A stretch of DNA of 64,000 nt, taken from positions 8,508,664 to 8,572,663 of the forward strand of contig NC_133220.1 in the NCBI RefSeq assembly GCF_040436345.1, read 5' to 3'. The stretch comes from Pagrus major. Lineage: Eukaryota > Chordata > Actinopteri > Spariformes > Sparidae. A program made the position numbers and the translations under genes. The notes beneath the pieces were generated by a model. The model was not told the origin of the DNA, did no database searches, and saw only the letters and a program-made list of their open reading frames with translations. Positions 11,627 through 24,800 of the stretch are shown here, one piece after another. Each line of letters begins with the position of its first letter. Within the stretch, counting starts at the first letter, position 1.

Positions 11627-12720
11627 GATAATGGTAGTTTATTTGTTGAATGTTTTAAACCCAACATTCTGGCCATATCTTACAAAATGCCCCTTTAACA
11701 TGACACCTGCATATATACACGAGTAATTAAGTATATATAGCGGTAAAGGAGGAGAATGGAAGTAAGCGAGAGGGGAAAGTTACCTGCGGATTTCCTGCAG
11801 GGCAAACGCCTTAAAGCATGCTGCTGACATTGACACGCCACGGAGTCAAGATGGCAAACCGAGAGGAATGTATTTCCTGCGGCGCCTTGGTCGGCTGAGA
11901 TATCGAGGATGAGTGTGGAGTCGGGGAAAGAAACTAGCGGGAGATGGAGGTTAAGCCGAGGCCAGTTACAGTCACACACCTCTGTAATTCACTTTTTGCA
12001 CGGAGATGTGGAAACTGCAGGGAGGGGGGAAAAAAAAAATCCCCACCACAGACAGGAAAAGACTGCCTCATTTTTAGAGGAGACTGATGCATGAGATGCT
12101 ACACATGACACACATCAACATGTGACCTACACTGACACCCAGGATGACACACACATCATTGCATTTGCTGTGCTCCATCTGTGCTGTCACGTCGGTTCAA
12201 CAATCTTCTGGGGTGGGGTGGGGTGGGGTGGGGGGGGGGATCGGACCTGGGCAGTCATCCATCATCAGCTTCCAGAAAAAAAATGTTTTATGCAAAGAAT
12301 GGATACTAAAAAAAAAAAAGCAATTCCACACAAGACAAAGCGATAATTCACACTCTCAGCATACTTATCACTTTAACAGCCAAAGTACTGACAACAACAG
12401 CAGGAACAAATCCAGGAAAGTGAGATGCGATTCACTCTTGTTTTCTCATTGAAGTCGTCCGTGACACTTAAATAAAACAAATTCATTACGATGTTGTTGT
12501 TGCTGTATGTCCTCGCCCGGCTCTGACTGATAGCAGTGAGTCCTCCGTGTCTGTACATCCACTGTCTATCAAAGGGGCTCACCTTGAAGCTGCTGACAGC
12601 TCCTCACCGCTGAGAAAACGTTATGTACAGTTTCTAGACAGATGAAGTCACACACCATCCCGGGGCTTGTTACGGTTGATTTAAGGCACAGGGAGTGGAC
12701 AGGGGGGGACGACACGGTGT

Positions 12721-12874
12721 TTATGAAGGCATCTCATTGTGGCTGGACGTCGTCTCTGTGGGAACTCTCTGCCTGCCAGGACGGTTGGTCTTGACAGAGC
12801 TCTCCCCCGAGTCGAGGATCAGCGGGCGGTTGTTCTTGTCTCTGTCCTGGTCTGTCACACAAGTCTGGTTGTTA
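12721..12874 (-). CDS. rnf207: rnf207 coding exon 17 (C-terminus, stop)
   Basis: Encodes S582 (split) to residue 632 and ends with TAA at 12721-12723. It is a polar tail starting [15 protein letters not shown] and ending SSHNEMPS. The acceptor is TTGGCAG. This tail is much less conserved than the rest and was placed by phase and position rather than by strong similarity. Confidence 0.75.
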
Positions 12875-15800
12875 CTGCCAAGACACAATAAATGAGGTGC
12901 TTCAGTCAAGAGTCCAACACAGGGAAACATGTTTAATAAATGTTTCTATCTGAATGGCAGCTACTACCTGACCTAGGCTGTTATGTGAGAAACGTTCAGA
13001 CATTTTATATGACTGGTTGACTTTTTTTGACAGATTCTTTTGTGTCTTTCACATAAAAATAACCGTCACATATAACTTAAATTCTGGCCTCCCTGCATTG
13101 ACTTTCCATTCATTTTCACATTGATGGGTTATTTTTTTTTACATTTTATTGACGACCTTCTAGGCTTTTTGTGACCAGGCCCCTAATTATATCAAGAAAC
13201 AGCTTTATGAGCCTTGACGCCCTCTTAGATCCGCTGATGTTGGTTTTCTGATCTTTCCCAGAGACCGACTGGTGACTGAGGGTGATCTGGCTCTTACAGT
13301 CCAGGCCCCAAAAAACTAGAGCCTAACCGCTACTCGATTTTTGGTGCCGATATCGATATAAGGAAGTAAAAAAATATCAATATACTGGTTGATATGTACA
13401 CATTTTTAGCACTGATTCCTCAAATGTAGTTATGTGACTAAGATGTGTAACAGAGGAAAGATATTTTACAGTTAAACATAAACTTTATTGTCTAAAATGA
13501 CACCAGTCATTTCAGTAAACTTCACTAGGAATTGAATAATCCCAATTTATCCCAAGCATTGTTTTCTGTTTGTTGTTTTTATAATAACCAATAGCCAATA
13601 CTGATATATCTGCAATCAGCCAATATTGCCTGATAACATCGACCGACTGATACATGATTTGCTAAATCTACCGCTGCTTTTAAATCTCCTTTTATTTAAA
13701 AAGTTTGTATCTCTGTGTGAATTTAAATTTTAAATCATTTTATTTATTTATATTTTAATATTATTGTTATGTTGAATTTTATCACTTTGTGAAGCACTTT
13801 TGTTAAAAGTCTGTTAAAAATAACCACGTTCAATCCTTAAAAATAACGTTTTTATTATTATCATTATCATCATCATATGGATTGAACGTGGTGGTTCACT
13901 CCGTAACACACAGCCGGTGTTTTCTCCTCACTCTTTGTTGGTTCGTCTGCTTGTCTCACCTGTCGTCTGGTCCTGTGCTCCTCTTGTGTCTACCTGTGGC
14001 TTCCCGTGCTCCTCGTGTCTGCGTAGTTTGTTTAGTTTTTCACTCATTGATTTCAGTTTTATTGCCTTTATTGCTTTTTGGACTTTATTCTGCCTGCCTT
14101 TGCTGCTTGCCTTTTCGATTTCTGGATTTAGTATTTTTGGTTTATGACTATCAGTTCTCATTAAAGCTCGCCTCCTTTTTCAACTCGCCTGCTTCTGTAT
14201 CTGAATTTGGGTCCTCACCATTTTGCAACTGTGACATCCATGACTGAAAAATTAACACAAGGCTTTATATATATATACGTATAAAAACGACAGCTGTGCA
14301 CAGTATGTGTCAATACCTGTCTTGACTGTCTTTAGCGATTGTGCTGTCTTCATAGATTTTCAGCATTGTCTCTGTGCGGTCGTCTTTGTGCTCTTTGGGC
14401 TCCTGAAACCTAGAAAATGCATTTTTGTAATTTGTTACAAATCTTGAGTTGTCAGTGCTTTTAAAGGACAACATGGATGTTATTGTGTATTTTCTTTCTT
14501 GAAAACAAATCTCACACAGAGAACAAAACCAACAATGTGTTAGTTTTTCGTCTACACTGTCTTTTGCACTCAGCTCCAAACCAACTGGTTCCTACTGAAG
14601 ATGTCAACTTTTAAAAACGGGTCATAAATATTTAGTTTTATTTGTAGAAAAAAATCTGAAAACATCTTCTCACTGTAGATTTTAACAAACATTACACAAA
14701 CAGGAGTAAATAGTGCATTCGTTGGGGACTACTTTCAGCTGCGGATTAATACAAATTTGCTGCTCCAGTGAGTGTTTACTGCAGCAGAACGGTGTTTGTG
14801 GAATTGAGTGGAGATAAATCACGGTGCCCGTGTTCATGTTAATGAAGGAACATGTCATCCAGCGCAACAATGAGGCTCAGGGAGGTGTTTTTAAATAGTT
14901 TTTTGACAACAGCGAAGCTCTGTGGCACGAGGGAATAAACACAGAGAATACTAAATAATTTACTGTTGTTCTTTGTCTCTTTATGGCATTTGTTGACAGA
15001 AGGATTTGAAAATAATCAGATGGATCCTTTCTAACCTCTAGTTTAGTCAGATTATTGTGTAAAAAGAAAACAAAGCAGCTTGAAAAGCGCGAAAAAGACG
15101 AACTAACTTTGTTTAGTGAAGCTACACATCTGCAAAAACTCACTTAATAATTAAAATAACAGTTTTGTTGTTGTTATCTACTTTATCCAGCTCAGTACCA
15201 TACATACACTCCCACGCTTCATTAAGTGGTACTTCATTTCAAAGCTACTTCAGGCTACAAGAGCTTCATTTCAACCAATATGGCAGCAGATGGACAATAT
15301 GGGCAGAACATATCCCCTGATTACAACACCTGGGCTCGAGTCTCTCTTTGACTTTGGCTATGGACAGGATGTAGGGGCTGATCTGTCGGGCGATGGTCGT
15401 TAGGTAAGAGTTCTCCTGCTTCAGCTGCATCAGATCGTGAAGCTGAGCTGGAATCAGGAAACAGAGAAAATGAGATTAGAATAAGAACGAGAGAAAGAGA
15501 CAAATGTTTGAGAAGAAAAATATGAATTACTGTTGTTACCTTCATAGATCTCCTGCTCATTAGTGACCCTCTGAAAAGTCTCATCCCAGACCTGCGAGGA
15601 AAAGATGATTCTCATTAAATAATAACATTACAAGGACATTTTCCTGCCACGTTTGTGGCGACCACATCAGGTATTTTAAACCAAAATATATATATGTGAT
15701 GCCATGTTTTTTTTTGTTGTCTCTGTTTGGAGTCTAAATGGCTGAAAACTAGCTTGTTAGTATGCAGCTTGAGGTGCTGACTGAGGCCAAATGTAAAAAC

Positions 15801-18800
15801 TTCTTTTTGTCAGAACTTCCTGGCAGAGGCAGGTACACGCTAAAGGTCAAACCATCAAGGTAGTATCATTTGACACACCTCTTCAAACATGACTCTCATA
15901 GTTTCCACAGTGGAGTACTGAGCGGCTATCTGGCTGTCGATGTGCAGCGACCTGTCCAGGATCTCTCCCATTTTATCTGTGTTGATGATGGAGTGGTGCT
16001 TGGTCAGATCTCGGTGCAGCTCCTGGACCTGGTCCTTCAGATTCTGAATCTCTGTCTGGAAAGTCTACAAACACACACATATACAGCGCATCAGATACGA
16101 CACTGAGGAGGTGTTTTTGATGTCTTTAAAACGGCAGAGATTTGACGGGTTTGCGGATGCCAGGTGAAGCGCATCTGAGCGTGAAAACCTTGTTGCCTAC
16201 TAGACAGGTCGAGGAGGAATCCTCAGAAGAAATCATGCAGCTGTCTTTACATTGTTTGAGGATCAGAGGTGGTGTCAGCTTCACAGAACTCGACATGAAC
16301 TGAGGTTAAAAAAAAAAGTGCATAGAGTTTGAGCTCAGTGGCTCTTTATCTCACACACTGAAGCAGCTTCTCTATGTCCCACGAGTGTCATCAATCCAAT
16401 GTAAAATAGCCATAAAGTGGCAAAAAGCTGTGTTCTGGAGTTAATTGCTTGAAGGAAATACAACTATACAACTACGGCTCAGTAATTTCTTTTCAATGTG
16501 TGTATATAAAGTTTAGAAGTTTACACCAAGGACGTATGAAACAGTGACTCTAAATCAAAATGACAAGGGAATCTGTTTCAAACATTCGTAAACTGTAATA
16601 ACTTTTCATCAGGCGCTATCATTAAGTTAAAACTTTAATTTGTCCAGTACTTTATGACCAAGTTCTTGCTAAATTGTGTGCTAATTTGAAAATGTTCACA
16701 ACAATTTCAATTAGGCATCAACATGGTGAACATACATGTTAGCATCGTCACTGTTTGAATGTTAGCATGCTGATGTAAGCTGAGGTCACGGTTTTTCCAA
16801 GACTGTCCTAGTTTCAAGCTAGGTGTCTGAATTATTTTATGTTAAACCATAAAATGTAAACATTCACTACCAAATTGTTCCGTTTTTTACCTTGATTTAA
16901 ATAAAGTTGATGATATTTTACTAATTTTCGGTGCTTACATGGACTTATATGATATATGCACCACCTGTCTGAATTTAACACTGATTTATCTGCATGTGTG
17001 TGAATTAGCCAGTGTGTCATTGTCAAGGCTGTTACTGGCCTATGAGTCATGGGGAAACTTATATGCTATGTAGCTTGTGGCTCTTCTTTTCTTTTTTTTA
17101 AAGGTTTTTTTTGCCTTTTCATGGCTTTATTTGATAATATAACTGAAGAGAGATGGGAATGGGGTAGTAGAGAGGGTTTGGGTAAGGGATAGGCAGAACT
17201 ACAGAACCTTTCAGTATGCTAACAGTTAGCTGTTGTGTCAAAATGAAAGTCAGTCTTTTCTAAAAAAGCTTCAGGAGGTTAATGGTGTTGAGAGGCATGC
17301 TCAGTAGGTATGCCAGCAGAAATAATTGTCCCCCATTAAATTATTTATGTGGTACAACTGTGTGGAGGTTTAAAATATGGTCACCCTACTTTAAATCACA
17401 TCCTAAATGCAGCCTCACAGACCTGCTAACATCACCAGAGACTCTTTTAAGTCTTGTTGAAATGTTGTCCTGTTGATCTGTAAATCTACATCATTAGTCA
17501 CTCGCAGCACTCACCCTGTAGGTGTTCTCATAGTTGCGGCAGTGCTCGGTGAACGGGGTTTCTGTCCCCTCAGCCAGGAGGACCTTGGTGCAGATGTTGC
17601 GGTGACAGGTGGGCCTTCGCCCGAACACAGAGCCCTGGGGCATCTCACTGAGAGACGGGGAGCGGCAGCACACGGAGAGGGGGGACTGGTGCCTGAGGTG
17701 ATGAGAAACAAAAAAAACACTGCCTTTTTTTCTCTCATTAATAACTGAGCTTAATGACATTTTTCTCCAACAGAACTAAATGTCCAGATAACACCTGCCA
17801 CTTAAACCACAGGGGGATTGAAGCCTCGTACGAGATAAACTGAAAATGATACTGATCCAGAACAGCCAGCTCTGTACTCTCTGTGTAGATATTATAATGT
17901 AGTACGTGTGCAGCATGTTCAAAACCCTCAGAACCCAATGCAATATTCGTAGAATTTTAAATCTATTTTTTTTCACCAGGTCCTCGCTGACAGAGCTTTC
18001 TGTCATTGTAATCAGTCGGGAATCGTGTGCTTATTTTATGCAGAACGTCCCCCTGGTCCAGAATTTCCATTATTAAAACCTCGTCACTACTTTTACATTG
18101 TAATCTGTTAAGATATTAACTGCTTTGCACACTTTTACTATTTATTATTTAATCTAAAAATACATATTCCTGCTTTCACAATCATTTGATCGTGTTCTGT
18201 ATTGTTTAGTGAGCCAATAAAACCGATTCTCATACGCTGCACACATTAATGTCTGGTTCTTTCTCAGCACAGCCACTTGTACTGCCCCAGAGGAGGTAAG
18301 TGCTTCACTCAAGCACACCTCGATGGTAGTTTCCATCTCTCCGTTAAAGTGTGAGTAAGGGGGTCAAATGTTTGCACAAATCATTCTTTCAAATAAAATG
18401 GACACTTAGTGCCTTTCAGCTGCTTGACATTTCTTTCCTTAAGTGTCTTTTTCTTCAATAAATACAGCTTTGCTGGAAAATGTTGGACAAAGCTGCAACT
18501 CCTGGTCGTCTGGCTTCATCTTTTAATACACCTTAAAAAGTCAGAAAACCGTTTACCTCAGAATAACCAAGAAAACTAGACTATTAGATTTAAGTTGTAC
18601 GAGCTAAATAGTTAACTTAACTTAAAATTACGGATCTACTTTACTTGGTAATTTTAAGGTCATCAGCTTCCTTGAGTCAGACTTTAAAGTGTATGTTCAT
18701 GTTTAAATGTAACCACATGAAGCTTTTTGAGAGAAACTAAATTATTCCGAACAAACACGTGTTACACGTGCGTTTGATCGTCTGCTCATGTATTTGTCTC

Positions 18801-21800
18801 GTTTGTTTTCTTTTCTCCGTTCTCTCTCGTCAAAGAGATCTCGATCGCAACGACACGACCTGATTAGAAGAAGGTTATATTCTGTTATAAATATCATGTG
18901 CCCGAAGTGAATCGGTACACTTGCTGTCACTCAGAACACTCACATCTCCTCACCAACACCTTCAACCAACGTGTGAAGGTATGTATGTACAGCACATAGC
19001 CACACAACAAGATAAACATACATTTATCTGGGCTCTGGTGGGACCGCAGTCTTGGCTTCATGCCTCACATAGCATAACTGCCCTGAAGCCATTCTCCACT
19101 TGCCTACGTGTGACTTCATTGACCTCACATTTCCATACGACTGTAGTCCTGTGAGCATCCACGCTGTGTCCCAGCACAGCCAATTAAAGAAACAGCCAGT
19201 GCTAAAGTAGTACTAAACAACATGGCCGCACAACTTCACTTCTGTTCTGTGAAATTATGATTATAGTAGTTCCAGCCAACTGGCCGTCCACCAATTCCTG
19301 CTCGATTTGCGGCTAACAAGTGGGGGGAAGGAGCTTTCAGACAGCAATTGAGGATATATCAGACACAACAACACATCCAGTCGCACTGAGTAGCAGACTA
19401 CACCATGTGGGCTGCATTTTGAACTACCATACGGTGAGTAAAAGCCCATTTCCTCCTCCGCCTGTGGACTGAAGGATCGAGTGGACTTGAAAAATTGCGG
19501 AGTCGAGCACTTTTTGTAACGACGGTGTCAATGGCATCAACTGAAAGTCACTAAAGGGAGTAGAAAGCCAGCGTTTAACTGATCCCTCACAATTCAGTCT
19601 GTAAAACACACTCACTCCACCCATCACCATAAACATTCAAGACATTCAACAACTAAAGCTGAATTAACTGAGTTCACACTGCACTTATGTTCTCATGACA
19701 CTCGATCCAAGACAATAAACTGCAATGACTTGATATAAAATACAGATAAATTTACCTGGAGTCTGGTAGGCTCTTACTCCTGCCTTCTCGCCCAGTGTTG
19801 ATGCAACAGAGGACCTGTCTACAACATGTACCCCTCTCTCTCTGCCATACACATGTCATCCTCTGCACGCCCGGCTTCTGTCCTCCCGTCACCAAACGCC
19901 AATTAAAGACTGTGCCCGTGCTAAAGCTGTGACATCAGCGGCCTGGAACAAAGCGGCCCGACCGACCGCTCCTGCATGCCAACTTCCAGATGAATCCTGG
20001 AGAGTTCTGTGAAATTACGATAAAAATAGTGCCAGCCGGCCGCCCACCAATCCCTGCCCACTTTGCATCTTGCACTGGCAGGGCGTTGAGCAAGTTGGAA
20101 AAGAGAGTTGTCAGTATGTTGGCATTAGTGGGTGGGCTTAAGGACCTGTGAACAGTTGGGAGACTCTGATGTGGAAACAAATCAGTCAGGACAAAACTCT
20201 CTGTACCGAGCAGTGATGTGTGTTTAAATAAAGGTTGTATTTCCTGCTGGTTGATGTAGTTCTCTAAGACTATACGGCGTTGACAAAGAGCAAACACATT
20301 AAATGTTACACTAGTGACTCGTCATGTTATCTGCTGTGTTCCTGGCCCGGCCACAACAAAAGCAGAGCTTTCTAAAACAGGATCGACAGCCTCCTTCCCA
20401 GCCCCTCATGCGACAAGGTGAGTTACGTAAACATATCAGCGCACAGAGCTCACAGACACAGACAGAATAACTGCCATAGTGCGACTCAGCATGGCGCCTC
20501 CTTTCCTCTCACTGCAGTCATCGCTGTCTGCCATCTGTACTCGCAAACCATTTGGGGATTTTGAGTTTGGATCCTTCGCAAGTGTGAAATTTTCTGCCCA
20601 GACTTTTTTTTTTTGATTTGTTGGAAGAATCCGAATAATGCCATGGTGATATTTCAGGCGGTGAACGCACGTTGTAAAAATAAAACTTTACATTCAGAGA
20701 GATGATCTCACCTCGTTGCAACACTCGAACCGGAAACAGACGGAGGGCAGCGCGGGCCGAGCAGCAGCAGCAAGGGCTCCAGACAGCGAGCGAACTCACT
20801 CCTGTAGTCTGTGTTGATCTAATGAAAGGAGGAAAGTCATTTAGTCTTATCATCATATCAAAAGAGTTTCAATAATGTGCACGTGTCTGCTATCTTATCC
20901 TTAGTGTTTCAAAGAAAAGATAGAGAGAGAGAAAGAGTGAGTTTGATTTTTTAAACATTGAAAATAAACCCAAACTAAATGAGCAGAGAAACATCAACAA
21001 AACATAACTTGGATGTGCCGTTTCATCATATTAATGTTAACTAATGTGTGACCTCCCTTAATAAAGCTCTTATGAGAAGGCACTGAACTCAACTTTCTCA
21101 CAAGAAAAATTAGTTCTGGGCTTTAGGGCCACCGAAGAAAAACCGGTGGAACAGCACTGGGAACAAGTGAAACCACTAATCAGTACTGCAGTGGATTACA
21201 TTCTGACTGTAACCTTTTCCAGCTCTGCATGAAGGCTTGCTTCTACTCACTTTGCTGCTCTGCACCGGTCTCAGTCGATGAGGGAGCTTTACAATCCTCT
21301 TCAGCCTCTCCATGAGTTGCTGTGTAAGCAAGAACATCCGGGGTGTGATTCAGTGACCTGCTTCACCTCGCTGAGATATTATGGACAGCCTCCGTCGAAA
21401 GGCCAATGCAGTTCAGCTAATACTGTTAACTTCTCTCTTGCCAAGAAAACTTCCTCAGAGTAAACTTTGTTCTTAGAGAGAGGGCACGGCGCTGCTACAA
21501 TCACTGATTAAGTGTCATTCACCGATATATATCACACACATGAATCATCCTTTTATCTCTATTTTGTCTGATAATTTCTTTAAATTCTCCTTTTCCTCGT
21601 CTGGTCACTCCTTTTTTACCCACATATGTCATATTATCCAAAAATATAGATCTAAAACACAGTTTGTAGTTGATGAGGCTGTACTCACGTAGCCCATGTC
21701 CAAAAACTCAAACTTGTTGGCTGAGCTGAGGAAGGCTGAACAGGTGAAGAGGTGAACCTAAAACCATCAGAGATTAAAAGGTCAGATTTCAAACAAGCGG

Positions 21801-24800
21801 CATGGAACATGAGACACCGACAGACAAGAAATTGAGATTAAATGGTATTAGAAACATCCCACGACTAACAGCACAGTCCTTTATAGTCTATTCCTAAAAG
21901 TATAGAGGTACAGGCTGAGGTAGAAAGTAACTAAGTAGTTTTACTTGAGCCTTTTCATTTTATGCTACATTATACTTCACTTTATAGATAGGATTGTTTT
22001 TGTTGCTCCACCACATCTATCTGACATCTGGAGTTACTTCAGAAACACATATTAATCTTAAAAAATACAATTCACTGGTTAAGATTAAAGCAGCTGTTCC
22101 CAACATTATTGGCTACTTGTTTTGCTTCAGATGGCAGGAGAGTTGTTCACAGCTCCACCACACAGTTATTTCACCTTTAAACTAAAAATCTTTAAAACCA
22201 ATTAAAAAGATTAAATGAAAGTTTAAAATATATATATATATATTTGTATCAGAACTCTGTTTGTTCTCATGATCTCTCAGATTCATCTCGTGCCCCTTTG
22301 TGCACATAAAGTAGTTAAAACTAACTTATATTGTTTATATATTTATCTCAGTTACATTTGACTGATACTTTACATGATGCTGTAAAGGGGCTCTAGTTAA
22401 CAATTCGTAGCTATTGACACGTACTAATCACTTTTTTATTGGCCACATGTGAGCCGATTGTAACATGACATGAAAAATGAGACCTTCCCCGTCTGTTCTT
22501 GGTTGTCTGTACAAGCCTGTGGGGGTTTTGTTTAAGTTGTTTAATGCTGCTGGACTGTGGATTTCTTTGTGAAGGGCTCAGGTCAGATTTTCTGCGACAG
22601 TCCACTGGATGTGACTTTACGCACGTTCTCATGTGGCTCGTCTCAGTGCCTCTCTCCAACCCACTTAGGGAGAGTAACAGTGGCCAACATTTGGATTCCT
22701 CTAACATGAACTAACCAGCTTCCAGCACAACACTGAAGTACCACAGAGCCCTTTTAAGTACATATTTGTTGATAATACTTTTGTACTATTACTAACTAGA
22801 GATTCTGAATGAAGGTCTTTGCTTCAGTAAAGGATCTGTGTATTTTTTTGAAGGTATTATGAGCAGAATATGTCAGCAGCAGTGTTTTTTCTTGCTGGTT
22901 ATTGTGATTTATTATCAGGTCTTTACTTCACTCTACCTGGAGGGTTGGTAGGAGGGCAGTAAGGTGTGAGAGCTGCTCCTTCAGTGCTTTCTCCTTCTCC
23001 TCGTGTTGACTGCAAACACACACATAGGCAAACACACAAACATGTAACGCTACACCTTCACATCCCCGCATGCCGAAATACTCAGAGGATTCAGCTCGGG
23101 GAGGTGCAACCACAAACAACATACTCCATATTTCCAGAAGCTAATCTATCTGTCTTCTCTGTTTGTAACAAACACACAGACGCAGGTCCGGACACACAAA
23201 GCCCGACATAAATAGCCTTTAACACCCTTCCGGGAACCCAGCCACTGGACCGCTTCCAGGCAGTTCGAGATAGAGAGAGAGAGAGGGAGAGATGGAGGAC
23301 AGTGGGCACAAAAAATCTCATTAAAGATCCCCACAGAGTGCAACTCGATACACTCACTCACATGCACAGAATTGTTCTCATTCAATCACGAATACGCACA
23401 CATGGAGAGCACACTTACAACAGAAATGGTCATTCAGAGCTCTCGCTGTTTTGGAAATGGTAGTTTGCAGATTCACGGATAAAGCAGAGGAAGAGATAAA
23501 ATACATTTTATTTCTGTTTGTATTCAAGTACCACATATAAGCCATTAATCTTCGGTAAAATGTAATTGATGTGCAATAATTTGATCGTGGAGACTAATTA
23601 GCTGCAGACCTTGGATGGCATTAAATCAAACTTTAATGATTGCTGAGGGGACGTAAGATTTTTAATCATTCTAGAGGCTGAGAACTTATGAGTTAATGCT
23701 GAATTAATGGTTTGGGAGGCTGTCATTATTTTGCTTTTTTGCAAAGTAACCTCTTAATTATTTTTGTCACTTTACTGTCTTGTTTCTGCACAACCAAGCA
23801 GCTACTAAGTGTCATGGCAGGCTGCCACTAGAGCTGCGAAGAATAATCGATTAAACTGATTAGTTGTCAACTGTTAAATTAATTGCCATCAATTAATCAA
23901 TTTCAGTAACTTTTAAAGCAAAAAAAAAACTGTCCTCTGTGACAGTAAACTGAATTTCTTTGGGTTGTGGATCAAACGAGACATCTGAGGACGTTATCCT
24001 GGGCTTTGGGAAACACTGATCGACATTTTTCAGCATCTTCTGACATCTCATAGACCAACAACTAATCTATAGATCGAGAAAATAGTCCTTTGATTAGTCG
24101 ACAATGAAAATAATCCAACCCTTGATGTCCCAAATAAAAAAAAAAAAAAGTTTTGATCCTATTCTCAAGACAGTATGCTGTGTTGAAAATGGCTCAAAAC
24201 CACATTAGGGTGCTGCAATGGACACAAGTTACTCCTTTTTCAATAGCAGGTGCTAAATGTGCTATCTGTGCTCGGGTTTTATTTAAATTGGAGGAAATCT
24301 ACTGACTGCACCAGGTTTTCCTGCAGCTCTTAATGTTGTTGTTACTCAGGACTTGAGAACGTCTGTCATTTAACATCCTGTATATTTGTCTATTAATACT
24401 TTCACTTGGCTTCCTTTTCATTGATTGGATCCAGGCACAAGCTGCAACCACTGGCTTGAAGTCTTAATCCTACTGAAGCGGTTTTAATTCAGTACCGTGC
24501 TTTGTGGAAGTGAAAACCACCCATGAAAATGTGTTTAGTGAGAAGTCAGATTATTCCAGAGCAAACAGGGTGCTGCTGTTCATCACCCTGAGCACAATGC
24601 AGCATAATAACATGGGAGAACTATCAAGTGACCTGGTGACAGCAGGATAATAGCGTTCAGTGTGGTAAATATTGTGGCGCCAGCTTTTGTGGCAACAAAA
24701 GAGCATTTTCACATAATAACTGTTAATCTTTATATATTCAATTTTACCTCTGAGCTGCTTTCAGCAGAATCTTCTTCCTCTCTGCTAGTTTTTCCTGTCA

